The notes under the pieces: generated by a model
Seen by the model: only the letters and a program-made list of their open reading frames with translations
Told to the model about the DNA's origin: nothing
The model's database searches: none
Translations under genes and position numbers: made by a program
Assembly (NCBI GenBank): GCA_943736015.1
Contig: OX031059.1
Span: forward strand, 55,749,159 to 55,813,158
Length of the DNA stretch: 64,000 nucleotides
Origin: Tridacna crocea
Lineage: Eukaryota > Mollusca > Bivalvia > Cardiida > Cardiidae
Reading direction: 5' to 3'
Shown here: positions 52,951 to 64,000 of the stretch, piece by piece
How the letters are laid out: each line of letters begins with the position of its first letter
How positions within the stretch are numbered: position 1 is the stretch's first letter

Positions 52951-53278
52951 TGGTTGCCATCTAGAAAGAGTTACCTGGGTGCAGATCCGAATGTCCTTGA
53001 ACATTGCCATGAAATACAAAGACCACTGTGACTTACGAAAAAAACATGTCTATACCAGTAAATAGTGAACCCTTGCCCCTACAATCCCTAGTTTTAACAA
53101 CCTTGAGGTAAAGGGCTTTAGAAAACATTTTTGGAAATGGGAGACAATGCTGGTACCCAGCATTTTTTTCCATTTTCACACTGTTTTCTACCCTTTCCAC
53201 TATAAACGAAAATTTGGGGTCATGTTTATTTAGTTTTCTGAAAATGCTCTGAATTTGGGCTAGTCTAAAATTTTGTCA

Positions 53279-53515
53279 TTAACCCTTTACTTCATAGATA
53301 ATCATTTCTACGCATTGCTTGTAGGACTAAGGAGCCTTTGGAAAACATCGTGGCAAAAGGTGAAATTGCTCGTGACGAGCAATTTCACCTTTTGTCACAA
53401 TGTTTTCTATGCTATCAAAAGGTGTCATATGCACAGAAGAAACTGCTTCATCCTTGCTCTTATTTAAGGGTCAATTAGAGATACCATAGAAATGCCTTAT
53501 GGGGTAAAGGGTTAA
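53279..53515. mobile_element. TTAA hairpin MITE, subfamily C
   Basis: Hairpin of different composition: GTGGCAAAAGGTGAAATTGC / GCAATTTCACCTTTTGTCAC around TCGTGACGA, both arms changed together. Related core without TTAA ends at 38118-38200. Confidence 0.82.
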
Positions 53516-53880
53516 GAAAGTCTGTGTGAGGAGAAACTGCGGATTATTTCTTGTCTGTTCAGCTTCAGTCTACTGACCATTCAATTTTGAGTCGACCATG
53601 TCTGGGTCGATATCACAAGGAGGTCTTGTAATTGAATGAGAGAATATGGTAAGGCCCAAGCATTAACATCAAGTCATCAGTCACATGGCATTCTGGATGA
53701 GATTTTTTCATGCCATTATTTTCATTAGTCAGGACTTTTGTAGATCACTTGTGAACTGTTTGGCAGGGAGAAAGAGTTTTTGAAGAAGTGATCCATTTGT
53801 GTATCATGGTTGCCAATTCTAAACAATGTCGACCCATTCCCAAAAGACAAATTTATACTTCTCTTCAAAATGGCAGAATC

Positions 53881-54306
53881 TGGGCCAGTATTCACAAACT
53901 ATTTTCAAGACTGTTTGTAGTCTTACTCTCCAAACTTTTCTGGATTTGGATCTAACGTATCTTTGATTGGCTACACCATATAGGTTTAGCCAATCAAAAG
54001 TTGGTTTACTTTCAAATTTTAAAAATCTTGAAGAATAGGATTAACTCATTACCAAATGACAATATTTTAGGCTTGTCCAAATCTAAAGCATTAGCAGACA
54101 ACAAAATAAGAGTGACTGAAAATTGGGAACTTGTGAAGGATAGAAAACGTGGGAAAAGGAGAAAATGCTGGTTACCAGCATTTTCCAACATTTTCTCCTT
54201 TAGCTACGATATTTTCTAAAGGCTTCTTTCTCAGGGTCATCAAAAGTAGGGATTGTGTGGTAATGGGTTTAAAACATTCAAAAGAATGGTTGACGAATAT
54301 GGGCCC
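53881..54306. mobile_element. TATTCACC MITE split by a TTAA hairpin MITE
   Basis: CTGGGCCAGTATTCACAAAC ... GACGAATATGGGCCCAG with a hairpin MITE (54041-54272) inserted in the right arm. Confidence 0.75.
54041..54272. mobile_element. TTAA hairpin MITE nested in a TATTCACC MITE
   Basis: TTAACTCATTACCAAATGAC to GGTAATGGGTTTAA; tip duplicated as CATTTTCCAACATTTTC. Confidence 0.8.
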
Positions 54307-54529
54307 AGGTTTCGCAGAACAAAAATGTGGAATTTTTAAATGATATGAAGTTTTCTGAAAGGGTGCAAAAGAGGTCGGGAATGGAGAATGTTGCATAAAA
54401 TTAATGGCATTTTCTTTCCCCACAAGGTTTTCAAAAGCCCTCTTATCCTTGTAAAAACAAAGGACGGTGCAATGATGGGTAAGGACTTGGAAGACAAAAA
54501 AGATTGAAATAACAGATTTTGACAATTTT

Positions 54530-55590
54530 TACTTCATGATAATGATAACAATGATAACTCTTTAGAGAGGACTGTATGATTACTTCCTCTGAATATTTAC
54601 ATATCACACTGTTTGGCCACTATCTATTGTCTACAACACAAAATTATACTGCTCGAAATTTTCTAAGGACCACCATGATTTTCCCCAAACATTAGAAAAA
54701 CTTTTTGACTCGTGACTCGTTCAATAAAATGTACAACGGTCATTTGATATTTCAGTTTGCCACACAGACACATTGATAAAATCAGCTACCTGTTTCATGA
54801 TAGGGTTTCACTGCAAAACCAAGCTGATATAAAATACATGTATACTGTGTTCTCCTTTATCCGTTCACCTAAGTGTAAATAAGCTAACAAAATTCACATT
54901 TTTGGTCAAGGAATCAAAATTTTTGAGTAATGATCAAATATAAAATCTGAATCAAACTTTTCACAGAAAAAAGTCACTACAACTTGCATCAAAAGGTTCG
55001 ATCCAAGGATTTTTTCAAACCTACCTCGCCAATCTGGGTAGTAAGTATGGCCACTTTCTAATTTTTCCATTCATTTGATTGAATGTCAAGGCCGGTCGCG
55101 CAAGACTGATGAATATTCTATATCCTAGTTCAGACGGACTAGCTTATTCACAGTAAAGGATAAACATAACCCTTTAGGCGTATTTAATGATGAAAAACAT
55201 TGAAAATTTGCTTTTTATGGTAACTAATGAAATATTTTCTTTCAAACTGTGAAAATTACTCTCTTTTGTTGCATTTTTGCATCTTATTCCATAGAAAAAT
55301 ACTTTCGATGCAGGGTAGGATGTTATGCATAATATCTTATAGAGTAGAATAGAACCAGGTTGGAACTAAACGTCATGAGCGCTTATTCCTTCCACTTTAG
55401 TACATGAACAGAGAAGCGAGAATGAACGGAGAAATGAGGAAAGGCTATACATCAAATATCCAAATAATCCCAACCAAATTTCGAGTAGTACACATGTATA
55501 AATGTGGTAAATGAATGTGATCATTCAAAAGTTTCTGATAATAAGCAATAAACATGATTGTATTTTCACAATTAATATGACAATTATTTC
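54530..55590. other. Intergenic stretch without assignable content
   Basis: AT-rich, no convincing open frame, no copy of the repeat families above and no strong hairpin. I see nothing I can name. Confidence 0.4.
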
Positions 55591-55689
55591 TCAACTAAGC
55601 AGGCTGGTCCCAGACAACACTATATGCAAATGTTAGAATGTTCTTTTTTGTGTGTTGCACATCATATTGCATGGATCCATTGTCAGACA

Positions 55690-55945
55690 ATATGGTGTGC
55701 AACACGCGAAAAGGGACATACGGACATCTGCGTAAAGTGTCGACTCGGATCAGCCTGCGAAGTCTGCGCATGCTAATCAGAGACGGCACTTTACAACTAC
55801 ATTAGATTTTGTGCTACAGTAGACATGCGCAAAACAGAAAATTGCACTAAAACGGAAAGTGCCGTCTCGGATTAGCCTGCGCAGACTGCGCAGGCTGATC
55901 CGAGACGACACTTTACGCATATGTCCGACTGTCCTTTTTCCCATG
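55690..55945. repeat. Bivalve-type double foldback
   Basis: Ends AAAAGGGACATACGGACAT and complement ATGTCCGACTGTCCTTTTTC. Two inner hairpins pair AAGTGTCG..CAGCCTGCG with CGCAGGCTGAT..CGACACTTT. This motif set is abundant in heterodont bivalves as I remember them, and is part of my reason for the organism call. Confidence 0.65.
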
Positions 55946-56114
55946 TTGCAAGCCATATAATATTGGACCTTTCAACATTCGAAGCATCAATTTTGAAGAC
56001 AACAATTTGAATGCTTTCCAAAAATGAGATATATCTTGAGAAAAGTTGTAAACATTGTAGGAAATGAAGTATTTTCCTGTCAAAAAATGTTAAAAACATC
56101 CTCTCTTTCGATCA

Positions 56115-56342
56115 TTAACTCTTTCCTAAACGACAAAGCTTTAGACTGGTCCAAATTGAAAACACTTGCAGATGACAAAATAGATGTAACTCAAATAATG
56201 AAATTTGTTTCCAGCAGGACAGAAAACATTGTGGGAAAAGGAAAAGTGCTGATTACCAGAATTTTCTCCTTTTCCCATAATGTTTTCAAAAGGCCTCTAT
56301 CTCAGATTCGTAAAAACCAGGGATTGTTTGGTAGAGGGTAAA
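56115..56342. mobile_element. TTAA hairpin MITE, subfamily A
   Basis: TTAACTCTTTCCTAAACGAC to TGGTAGAGGGTAAA; body CTCAAATAATGAAATTTGTT. Confidence 0.78.
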
Positions 56343-56493
56343 AATACAGGATTGTAACATCTAACACTAGAATACAGATGTATGAATCCTCTACCTTACA
56401 CTCCCAAGTATAAATAGTCCTAAGAGAGGATGAAAGCCTTTGAAAACAATGTTTGAAAAAAGAGAAACCCAGCATATTTTTTCCACCAAAATG

Positions 56494-56721
56494 TTAACTC
56501 TTTTCCACACAATCTCAACTTTCAACGACCCTGAGAAAGAAACCAACGGAACATATTGTGGGAAAAGGAGAAAATCCTGGTTAACAGCATTTTCTCCTTT
56601 TCCCAAAATTATTCTACCCTTTCAAAAAAAGAATAATAAAATTTTGAGTCATTTTTATTTTGTCATCAGCAAATGGTTTAATTTCTATCAGTCTAAAATT
56701 TTGTTGTTTGGGAAAGAGCAA
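56494..56721. mobile_element. Hairpin MITE, subfamily A
   Basis: TTAACTCTTTTCCACACAAT start; stem AAATCCTGGTTAACAGCATT has several mismatches. Confidence 0.75.
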
Positions 56722-56782
56722 TACCCAATTCATTCATCAGAATTCCAACCTAAGAATGGTTTAAAAAAAAATAAAATAGGTT

Positions 56783-56996
56783 TTAACCCTTTACCAAATA
56801 GTCCTGACCCTGAGAAAGAAGCCTTCTGAAAACATTGTGGGAAAAGGAGAAAATGCTGGTAACCAGCATTTTCTCCTTTCCTCACAAAGTTTTTTTGCCT
56901 TCCCAAAACAAATTTCAAATTTTCAGCCACTTATTTTCTCATCTGCAAGTGCTTTCAATTTGGACCTGTCAAAAAATTTGTCATTTAGCAAATAAG
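56783..56996. mobile_element. TTAA hairpin MITE, subfamily A
   Basis: TTAACCCTTTACCAAATAGT start; core GCTGGTAACCAGC; right TTAA lost. Confidence 0.78.
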
Positions 56997-57071
56997 ATAC
57001 ATGTAAATTGAAGTAGACAACCATTTCATATTCACTAACACTTCTTCTCTCCATAATGAAGACAATTTTGT

Positions 57072-57301
57072 TTAACCCATTACCACACAATCCCTAGTTT
57101 TAACAACCCTGAGAAAGAAGCCTTTCGAAAACACTGTGGGAAAAGGAGAAAATGCTGGTAGCCGACATTTTCTCTTTTTTTCCACAATGTTTTCTACCCT
57201 TCACATAATAAATTTCAAATTTTCAGTTTCTTTTAGTTTATCGTCTGCAAATGCTTTCTACATGGATAAACCTAAAATTTCATCATTTGGTAATGAATCA
57301 A
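57072..57301. mobile_element. TTAA hairpin MITE, subfamily A
   Basis: TTAACCCATTACCACACAAT to TGGTAATGAATCAA; core GCTGGTAGCCGAC. Confidence 0.8.
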
Positions 57302-57425
57302 CTAACATAACAATATTTCCTAAATTGATGGAATTCCCATGATGTTTTCAAAAACATTGTTCTCTAGGGTCGGTATATTGATTGGTAACAGATTATCTAT
57401 CACACACTTTTGGACTTGTTTACTT

Positions 57426-57654
57426 TTAACCCATTACCACACAATCCTGACTTTTAACGACCCTGAGAAAGAAGCCTTTAGAAAACATTGTGGGAAAAGG
57501 AGAAAATGCTGGTAACCAGCATTTTCTCCTTTTCCCACAATGTTTTCTACCCTTCACAAAACAAATTTCAAATTTGCAGTCACTTTTATTTTGTCGTCTG
57601 CAAATGCTTTCGATTTGGACAAGCCTAAAATATTATTGTTTGGTAATGAGTTAA
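57426..57654. mobile_element. TTAA hairpin MITE, subfamily A, well preserved
   Basis: TTAACCCATTACCACACAAT to TGGTAATGAGTTAA with a perfect central palindrome; another good reference copy. Confidence 0.88.
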
Positions 57655-57686
57655 AGGTTTTGCAGACAAACATGGATCAAATAATA

Positions 57687-57790
57687 CCGTAATTCCCCCA
57701 AGTATTCGGACGGAAAAAAATAATTATTTTTTTTGGTGTCCGAAAACTTATTCAATTATTTGTGTGACTGTCCGAAAATTTCGGGAAATC
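57687..57790. repeat. Left end related to the CCGTAATT element
   Basis: TACCGTAATTCCCCCAAGTA then AAAAATAATTATTTTTTT and repeated GTCCGAAAA units. Only one end found, so a truncated or divergent copy. Confidence 0.45.
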
Positions 57791-57858
57791 TCTTTCCAAC
57801 AACAACAACATATCCTTTAATAGACATCGTATGTACAATTTACAGTAAGGCATATACA

Positions 57859-60800
57859 CTGTGTTGTAAGCTGTACGGTACTAAATGTGTAGTCACTTCC
57901 AAGATGGCGGACTGTTTACATGAAGAAAGGTAGGTGTCACATTTTATCATCAATAACTTTTTTTCTTGAAACCTTCGAGTCATGATACTTATAATATATT
58001 GTTGGGGAATGATGTGGTAAGCCTCGGTGTTATATAGCAAAGAGCCAGTGCCATTATTCGATACGTTATATCGGCGTAAACATTGCCATTCGGTAAAATT
58101 TAAATTTGAAGTGAGGAACTTGCATCGTTTTTAGTTATAGAATGGAAAATCAGCCAATGCAGTGGATGAAGGCTGTTGTTTCTGTAGGTATTCAGCACGT
58201 GCATTCCAATGATAACGGTAATTTCTGTGAAATATGCCTAGAAAGACCCGAAAACATGTGTTTTGTATATCGCTAATGCAGCGGTGTAGTCCACATCAAC
58301 AATTTCACACACAGCGGTGTAGACACGATATTTTTTGAACGGTTTAGACACAATTTAAAGCACAATGTATGTACGGTTTAGACACAATTGGCTTGGTCTT
58401 GAAATGAATGTATTCTTTTCTGAATATAACGTAACTTGGTGTTAATTCAGAATCCGGACAATTGGCACCAATAGTTCGAAACAGTCTCCTTTATCACCGA
58501 CACCAAAGGAACCGTATGGAACCGACAAGGGATCATCGTGGAACGAAAGGAGATAGTTGGGAACAAAAGAGTGCATCAAGAGATTATTTACGATATTATT
58601 TATGTAATAATCAGTATTATATCACGAAAAAATAAATTATGAAATTATTAATGAATGTTTGTGCAATTATAAATCAATGCCAGCATGCTGGCAGCCATAA
58701 TTTCAAACATTTACTTAGTATGACTAACCATCCCGGACTTGCCAATCATTTTTATTTCGGAGTTGTTGGAAATACTTTCGCTGATTCATATCTTGGTATC
58801 TGTTTGTTTAATATATAGTTAAAGATGCCCGTCTACAGCCGGTGAGCAGAAACGCTGTTAAATTTCAATAAAAATAATAGCATGGTAAAGAAAATCGGTC
58901 TTTTGTGTACACAAGGATAAATTACTCATCAAAATGTATGGTGTAACTCAAAAAAAGAAACGCGGAGGTTTGTGTTTATCTGGTTTCTTTGGTATCTGAA
59001 CATTGGTTGGAAGAAAACTGGCTGACGATCGAAGCTGTAAACAATGGCGGTGCGTCACGGTAATTTATCGTTGCTTTCCGCCTAGAGTTGGATATGGTGT
59101 AACTTGTATATAGGCCGTTACCTCCGTCTGAAAATCAAGGCTGCAACAGAGAAGCCTACATTTTCTTTTGTTTTCCTCAGTATACGCAGGGCGAAGGTCA
59201 AATACAGTCACGAGACAGAATGCATGATCATTATACGAATCTACCCGAGTAAATAACGGATATCAAAAATCTTCTATTCAAAAAACGGAAACGACGAGTC
59301 TGTTTAGATGGAAGGTCGCAACTCAGCGAAATGCATTTTCTATCAATTGTAATCAACCATCAGGCGCAATATCTGGTATGAAGATATAAGAATGACTGTA
59401 TTATGATTAAATCAAAATGAGTTAAAATTGGCTTAATGAAAAAAATAATACAAATCATCAATAATTACGATTCATGTGTTCCCTTAAAAGGCTATGTAGC
59501 CTCTTACAGTATTTTTAGATTTCGCGCCCAATTTCAATATAGCATTTTGGGAATGTCAAGTGACTGGCACGTGACTCATAACGCTTAAATTCCATCACAT
59601 AACAAACAGGTAATAATTATTTCCATAATGTCTTCTTCGGACGCTATGTTTGAAACTTCGTCTGTGTATTCCTGTATGTAAATGAGCGAATTGATCATCT
59701 AAGAAATCGCTAAATGTAGTAAATCGCTAATTTCTCGTGTTGTCGGACGGTTTTCGACTACTGGGGTTTTATGAATGAAAATTAAAAGGCTTGAGGTATA
59801 TAAGGATGGTCCTTTTTGCATTTTTGTAAAATTTTCGTCCCAAAATCTGAAGGGCCACCTTTAAAATGAGTATAAAGGCCTCTTTAAAGTTTTTACTTTC
59901 TATGCCACTGTTCGATTAAAATATGACCGGTAGGTTAAAAGGGGATGGACTGGAGTAAAAATTACGTAATCGTTGTTTTTACCCTAAAAGGAAAAATCTC
60001 AAGAAGGAATTCCGTGTGATCGATATTCACAATTTTCATTTACCATTGTACAGTTTGATTTCATAATATAAGGGTCATGGATTTATATTGATAAAATCGA
60101 ATGTTACCCATTAAGACAAGTTATCTCGTAAATTTTATTTTTATTTATTCTTATCGTTTTTCGAATGTTTCTTTCGGCCTCGGACTACATCTGGTTGGTG
60201 AATAGGCAGGCCCGTTCGCGAAGTACCAAAGAAATTTGAATTTCCCATATTTTGATAGAAGGACAGTCGATGATTAGTGAAACACTTTCAAAACATGAAT
60301 AATTCCCATGGCATCTTATTTGATATAAGTTTGTTTTTTAGAATATACAGAAGAGCAATAATACTGTATATCCAAAAGCCCTGCTGCTATTTTTGTTCCA
60401 TGAAGTGTTGAACAACACTTTTGAAATCTCCTTCAAATGGGCATTGGCAGCACGCGAATGTCGTGCAACAGAACTATAAGATAGACAAAGTTTTTTTTTA
60501 AAGCAGGAAAGTCTTTCCAGTTCATGTCTAGACCACAGATGCTGTCAAAATTTTATGTCTAAACCGTACAGAATATAAAGCCTATGTCTGTGTCTAAACC
60601 GTTCAGAAAACAACGTGTCTACACCGCTGTGTGTGAAATTGTTGATGTGGACTACACCGCTGCATTAGCGATATACAAAACACATGTTTTCGGGTCTTTC
60701 TAGGCATATTTCACAGAAATTACCGTTATCATTGGAATGCACGTGCTGAATACCTACAGAAACAACAACCGTCGTCCACTGCATTGGCTGATTTTCCATT

Positions 60801-61084
60801 CTATAACTAAAAATGATGCAAGTTCCTCACTTCAAATTTAAATTTTACCGAATGGCAATGTTTACGCCGATATAACGTATCGAATAATGGCACTGGCTCT
60901 TTGCTATATAACACCGAGGCTTACCACATCATTCCCCTACAATATATTATAAGTATCATGACTCGAAGGTTTGAAGAAAAAAAGTTATTGATGATAAAAT
61001 GTGACACCCACCTTTCTCCATTTAAACAGTCCGCCATCTTGGAAGTGACTACACATTTAGTACCGTACAGCTTACAACACAGTG
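57859..61084. mobile_element. CACTG-ended element, 3.2 kb, TIRs about 530 bp
   Basis: CACTGTGTTGTAAGCTGTAC at the left and its complement at the right. The arms stay paired to about 58392 / 60555 with few mismatches and have subterminal CGGTTTAGACACA and CACCGCTG motifs. Flanking ATA on both sides is a 3-bp duplication. Ends, 3-bp duplication and subterminal repeats fit EnSpm/CACTA; no transposase, so non-autonomous. Confidence 0.78.
59425..59864. mobile_element. Second copy of the AGGTGG/TTAA element, left end lost
   Basis: About 430 bp aligned by eye with 17260-17720, ending GGGCCACCT before TTAA. It sits inside the CACTG-ended element 57859-61084. Confidence 0.65.
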
Positions 61085-61708
61085 ATATATTTCCAGAAAA
61101 GAACTGACATGAGACCGACCTCACTATGGACCAACGTACAGTGTCGCAAATCGGAAGCTGCTGCTACTGTACGCCCCAAATCAGTTAGCTGCAGTAAACA
61201 AGTTTAACAAAACAGGCTAGCACGCGTAATCTAGCAAACAGAAAATGATCGGGTATTTTGCATTTTAAAGGTAAGAAGTTTTTCTACAAATACATACTGC
61301 GATTGGGTTCATAAACCGAGCGAGTTTTGTATAGGAAAGCTGCATCACCAAATTTTGTCGTTGGCGGCTGCCATGATCGCTAAACATTTGCTTTCTACTC
61401 CTTCGGGAAGATCGGAAACCATTTTCTGATACTGCATACAGATAAAGAAATCATTCAGCTTTGCGTATACATGTCTATGGTAGTATTCAGTGCCATATCC
61501 ATTGAAATAATTCACTTTTTATCAAGGTACCATCAAAACGTTCACTGTACGGCTAGCTGCATCTGTACGCAACGATTAGCTGCATTTCACACTAAAAAAT
61601 GTGTACGCCTAGCTGCATTAATGCATCATAATACTGAACAAAAAGGTTCAGCCCATATGGTAAAACACGTTTTTTTTATCTCGAAATTACATGTATATAT
61701 GTCGTATG

Positions 61709-62510
61709 CCGGATCGGAATCTAGGCATATCCAGGGAATCTGCCTAGACCAAATTAGAATAATACTTTAGTGTAGACCAAAATAGATTTAGATTCTTTTC
61801 CAAATTTTTAATCATATTAATTCTTATGTGTTTACAATTGAGACGTATTTTTAATTGAAGCAATTTATTTGTTTTTCCCTCAATTGCTCCGTTTTCCTCG
61901 TTGCATTTTTTCCTCGAAAGTGCTAAACACTCAAAATTTAATCTTACTCAGAATTTCTGATTAAACTTCTTATATGTTGGAGTTTAAGTGACTAAGATGG
62001 TTAATATGTAGTCGCATTATATAAAACGAGAAAATATTCCGATTTGGTCTAGGCAGATTGTGGAGCTGCCTAGCCTAACTGCATTATGTCCCGCTAGATG
62101 GCATTCTATAAATACTCATCTATCTAATTTGGGCATCCTGGGTACAGAGCCGAACCACTTTCCTACGCGAGAACCGTTACTTTGAAGTTCAAACTGAAAT
62201 AAACGTTTACTCAATAAAACGCTACCTCGTACAATTCATTCAGCTATGATCAGCAGTCTAGAGAAATCTGGAGCTAAAACATGTCTCATTTCTCCTCTAA
62301 CTTACTGATAAAAGCTATTTTCTACATTGCTACTTTATAGAACGTAATATTATAGTCAGCTGGCTTTCGGGGCTAGTGATGCGTCATACAAGACAGTCGA
62401 ATCTTCGAAGAATATGACATGCGCAGACAACGAGCCTAACTGTTAAACTATTTTGGTATAGGCAAAATTCCAGTTTGGTCTAGATTTCGGATATGCCTAG
62501 ATTCCAGTTT
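61709..62510. mobile_element. Element with TCTAGGCATATCC terminal motifs, interrupted
   Basis: Left GGAATCTAGGCATATCC..TCTGCCTAGACCAAATTAG, right complement GGATATGCCTAGATTCC with further TTTGGTCTAG units. The 350-bp element at 62081-62432 is inserted in it. I could not find a clear target duplication. Confidence 0.55.
62081..62432. mobile_element. 350-bp element, uninterrupted copy 2
   Basis: Shares GCTAGATGGCATTCTATAAA, GGGCATCCTGGGTACAGA and TTTCGGGGCTAGTGATGCGT with the split copy. Flanked by the 9-bp direct repeat AGCCTAACT (62072-62080, 62433-62441). Class not determined; no clear terminal inverted repeats. Confidence 0.78.
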
Positions 62511-62529
62511 GGACAGCGACATACATAAA

Positions 62530-63880
62530 TATATAAATTCAAACAATAGCAGGTAGGGCTTCAGGCTTGTTTCTTCAAGGCATTTCATGAATTACACAAA
62601 TCCGGCTCCAGTGATAAATCCTTTTATTACATAGAAAACATCGCTGATATTATTTCTTGATTTAGGTCTAGTTCCTGTACAACAGATAGGTACAAAGTTT
62701 GCCATTTTTTGCAGCCCCTAATAATTGATTTTAATTCACTGATAAACATCAATGAATTATACAGTAATTTTTTTTGTAGCTTTTCAATGAAATAAAGAAT
62801 TCAGTTCGGGTTAAACGTAAAGTTTTCAGGTTTTCGTTCTTCACCTGAATTCACGATATTATCTCGCACATCCATCCTCAAGTCTTCAAGACGTTTATGA
62901 CAAATTCTTCCAACGGACAGATTTTTTTTAAACTTTGCACATACAAAGCTCATCATGTGTCTTGTAGATCACAATGAGAAAAAAGGGGGGTCCCCGTGCT
63001 CGTTTCTGAGAAATTCGCTTTTGAAAAAGGTATATACAGTTCCAAAATTCAGCATATACTAGATTTAACACACCTTCCTTTAATAGTCAATCAAACCAGA
63101 AAATTGCCAGAAGAATATACAAATATACATCACTTTAAAGTAAAATAATTCAGTTTTGCACAAAAAACATATGAAAGCCTGGTTCTGAGCATGGTAAATG
63201 TACCAATATGGATTTTATATAAAGACCATTGAGTTAAAAAGGGAGATAATTTGATCGGGTTAAGGGTTAATTTTCAATAAAAACATACTTTCTAACGGAC
63301 AGATTTTTTTTTTAAATTTCCACAATTATAGTACTTATAAATCTTGACAATAAGAAAAAATAAAAATGGCACCTACCCGTGCTTCTTTCCCCAGGAAACA
63401 GGGATGAAGGTCACGTTGGACGTTAATTTTTTCTAGAAGCTCAGCAGACATAGTGGGAAAGAAGAAATACTCATGCTCATTAAAAGCGATTTCTCCTTTT
63501 CCCACATTAATTTTGGATCCTATACTCCTTCAAAAAATGAACATAGCCTATATACCTCATATTCATATCAAACCCTTCATTATCTACATGTTTTTTTTTT
63601 TTTATATAAATTTGCATACATGATTACGGCTCATAGAAATGCAAAAAAAAAAAGAAATGTCTCTGGAAAAAATGGGATAAAAGCTCGGCAGACATGATGG
63701 AAAAAGGAAAAATTATTCAGTAGAAGAAATTTCTCCATTTCCCACAGTATTTTTCAAAGAGGAAATAGCCATACTTCCAAAAATATGTATACTTCAACAG
63801 CTTCAATTTTCTGCCTGTTTCATTGTTTGCTGTGTAACTGGACTTTTTTTCCAGTTAGTTCTTTACCAGTCATATCATCC
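62530..63880. other. Unassigned right-hand region
   Basis: No gene recognised. Two loosely similar segments start AACGGACAGATTTTTTTT near 62913 and 63294, and two degenerate hairpin-MITE cores lie at about 63450-63515 and 63695-63760. It may be the intron or flank of a gene beyond the window. Confidence 0.4.
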
Positions 63881-63884
63881 TTAC

Positions 63885-63958
63885 ACTGGCAGGCCAGTTT
63901 TGATGCTATCACCTTCATCCTGAAAGGATAGCATGACAATTGACCTGCCAGTGTCAGG
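63885..63958. repeat. Inverted repeat, 74 bp
   Basis: CACTGGCAGGCCAGTTTTGA with the complement TGACAATTGACCTGCCAGTG; GATGCTATC/GATAGCAT inside. Confidence 0.6.
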
Positions 63959-64000
63959 AAAACGTCAGAAGCTGTATCATTTTCAGCGTTGGATGGCTGA

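Noticed and set aside
787-60000. Dozens of short open frames with similar peptides ([42 protein letters not shown])
   Set aside because: They look like a protein family but are translations of the hairpin MITE in different frames. They share no consistent start or length and are broken by frameshifts between copies.
1-64000. Regular palindromic repeats suggesting a CRISPR-like array
   Set aside because: Spacing is irregular, repeats are about 225 bp with TTAA ends in both orientations, and the host is an animal.

Overview
This is animal nuclear DNA, most likely from a bivalve mollusc and probably a heterodont clam. The evidence is AT-rich sequence, split genes with GT/AG introns, conserved animal proteins, tRNA-headed SINEs, and repeat motifs I know from bivalve genomes (AGGGCAATAACTC units, and the paired CAGCCTG..CAGGCTGAT foldback near AAAGTGTCG). 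The species cannot be named from this window. There is no bacterial, viral, CRISPR or organellar content.

Four protein-coding genes can be assembled exon by exon. (1) An unnamed 232-residue coiled-coil protein, minus strand, 1716-7005, five exons. (2) GTF2F1 (TFIIF alpha, RAP74), plus strand, about 9149-26161, eleven firm exons plus a candidate 15-bp start exon. (3) FBXO4, F-box protein of an SCF ubiquitin ligase, minus strand, 29726-37247, six exons. (4) RPL37 (ribosomal protein eL37), plus strand, 42426-50095, four exons with a TOP-like 5' end. Genes 1/2 and 3/4 are divergent pairs and 2/3 are convergent. From about 50.1 kb to the end I see no gene, only transposon-derived sequence and unassigned AT-rich DNA.

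The remaining sequence is dominated by repeats. A hairpin MITE of about 225 bp, bounded by TTAA and carrying a central palindrome of about 65 bp, occurs in roughly 80 full or partial copies by hand count (about a quarter to a third of the window), in introns and intergenic DNA alike. It has at least three core subfamilies whose two hairpin arms have changed together. Five larger insertions share 9-bp target duplications, mostly GG termini, and terminal regions built of short reiterated motifs (9620-10346, 35697-36660, 37402-42282, 40319-41508, 44565-45822). I read these as Mutator-like non-autonomous elements. Other elements include a 3.2-kb CACTG-ended element with TIRs of about 530 bp (57859-61084), a 1.4-kb element with a 4-bp duplication (37417-38833), a CAGGG-ended element (43644-46062), two SINE families and several foldbacks.

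The most informative result is how the insertions nest, because it gives internal proof of target duplications and relative age. The whole FBXO4-RPL37 intergenic interval is one Mutator-like insertion with further insertions inside it. Taking it out leaves only about 260 bp between the FBXO4 start codon and the RPL37 TOP-like start, so the pair was probably served by one bidirectional promoter. No transposase was recognised, so all mobile elements seen here appear non-autonomous.
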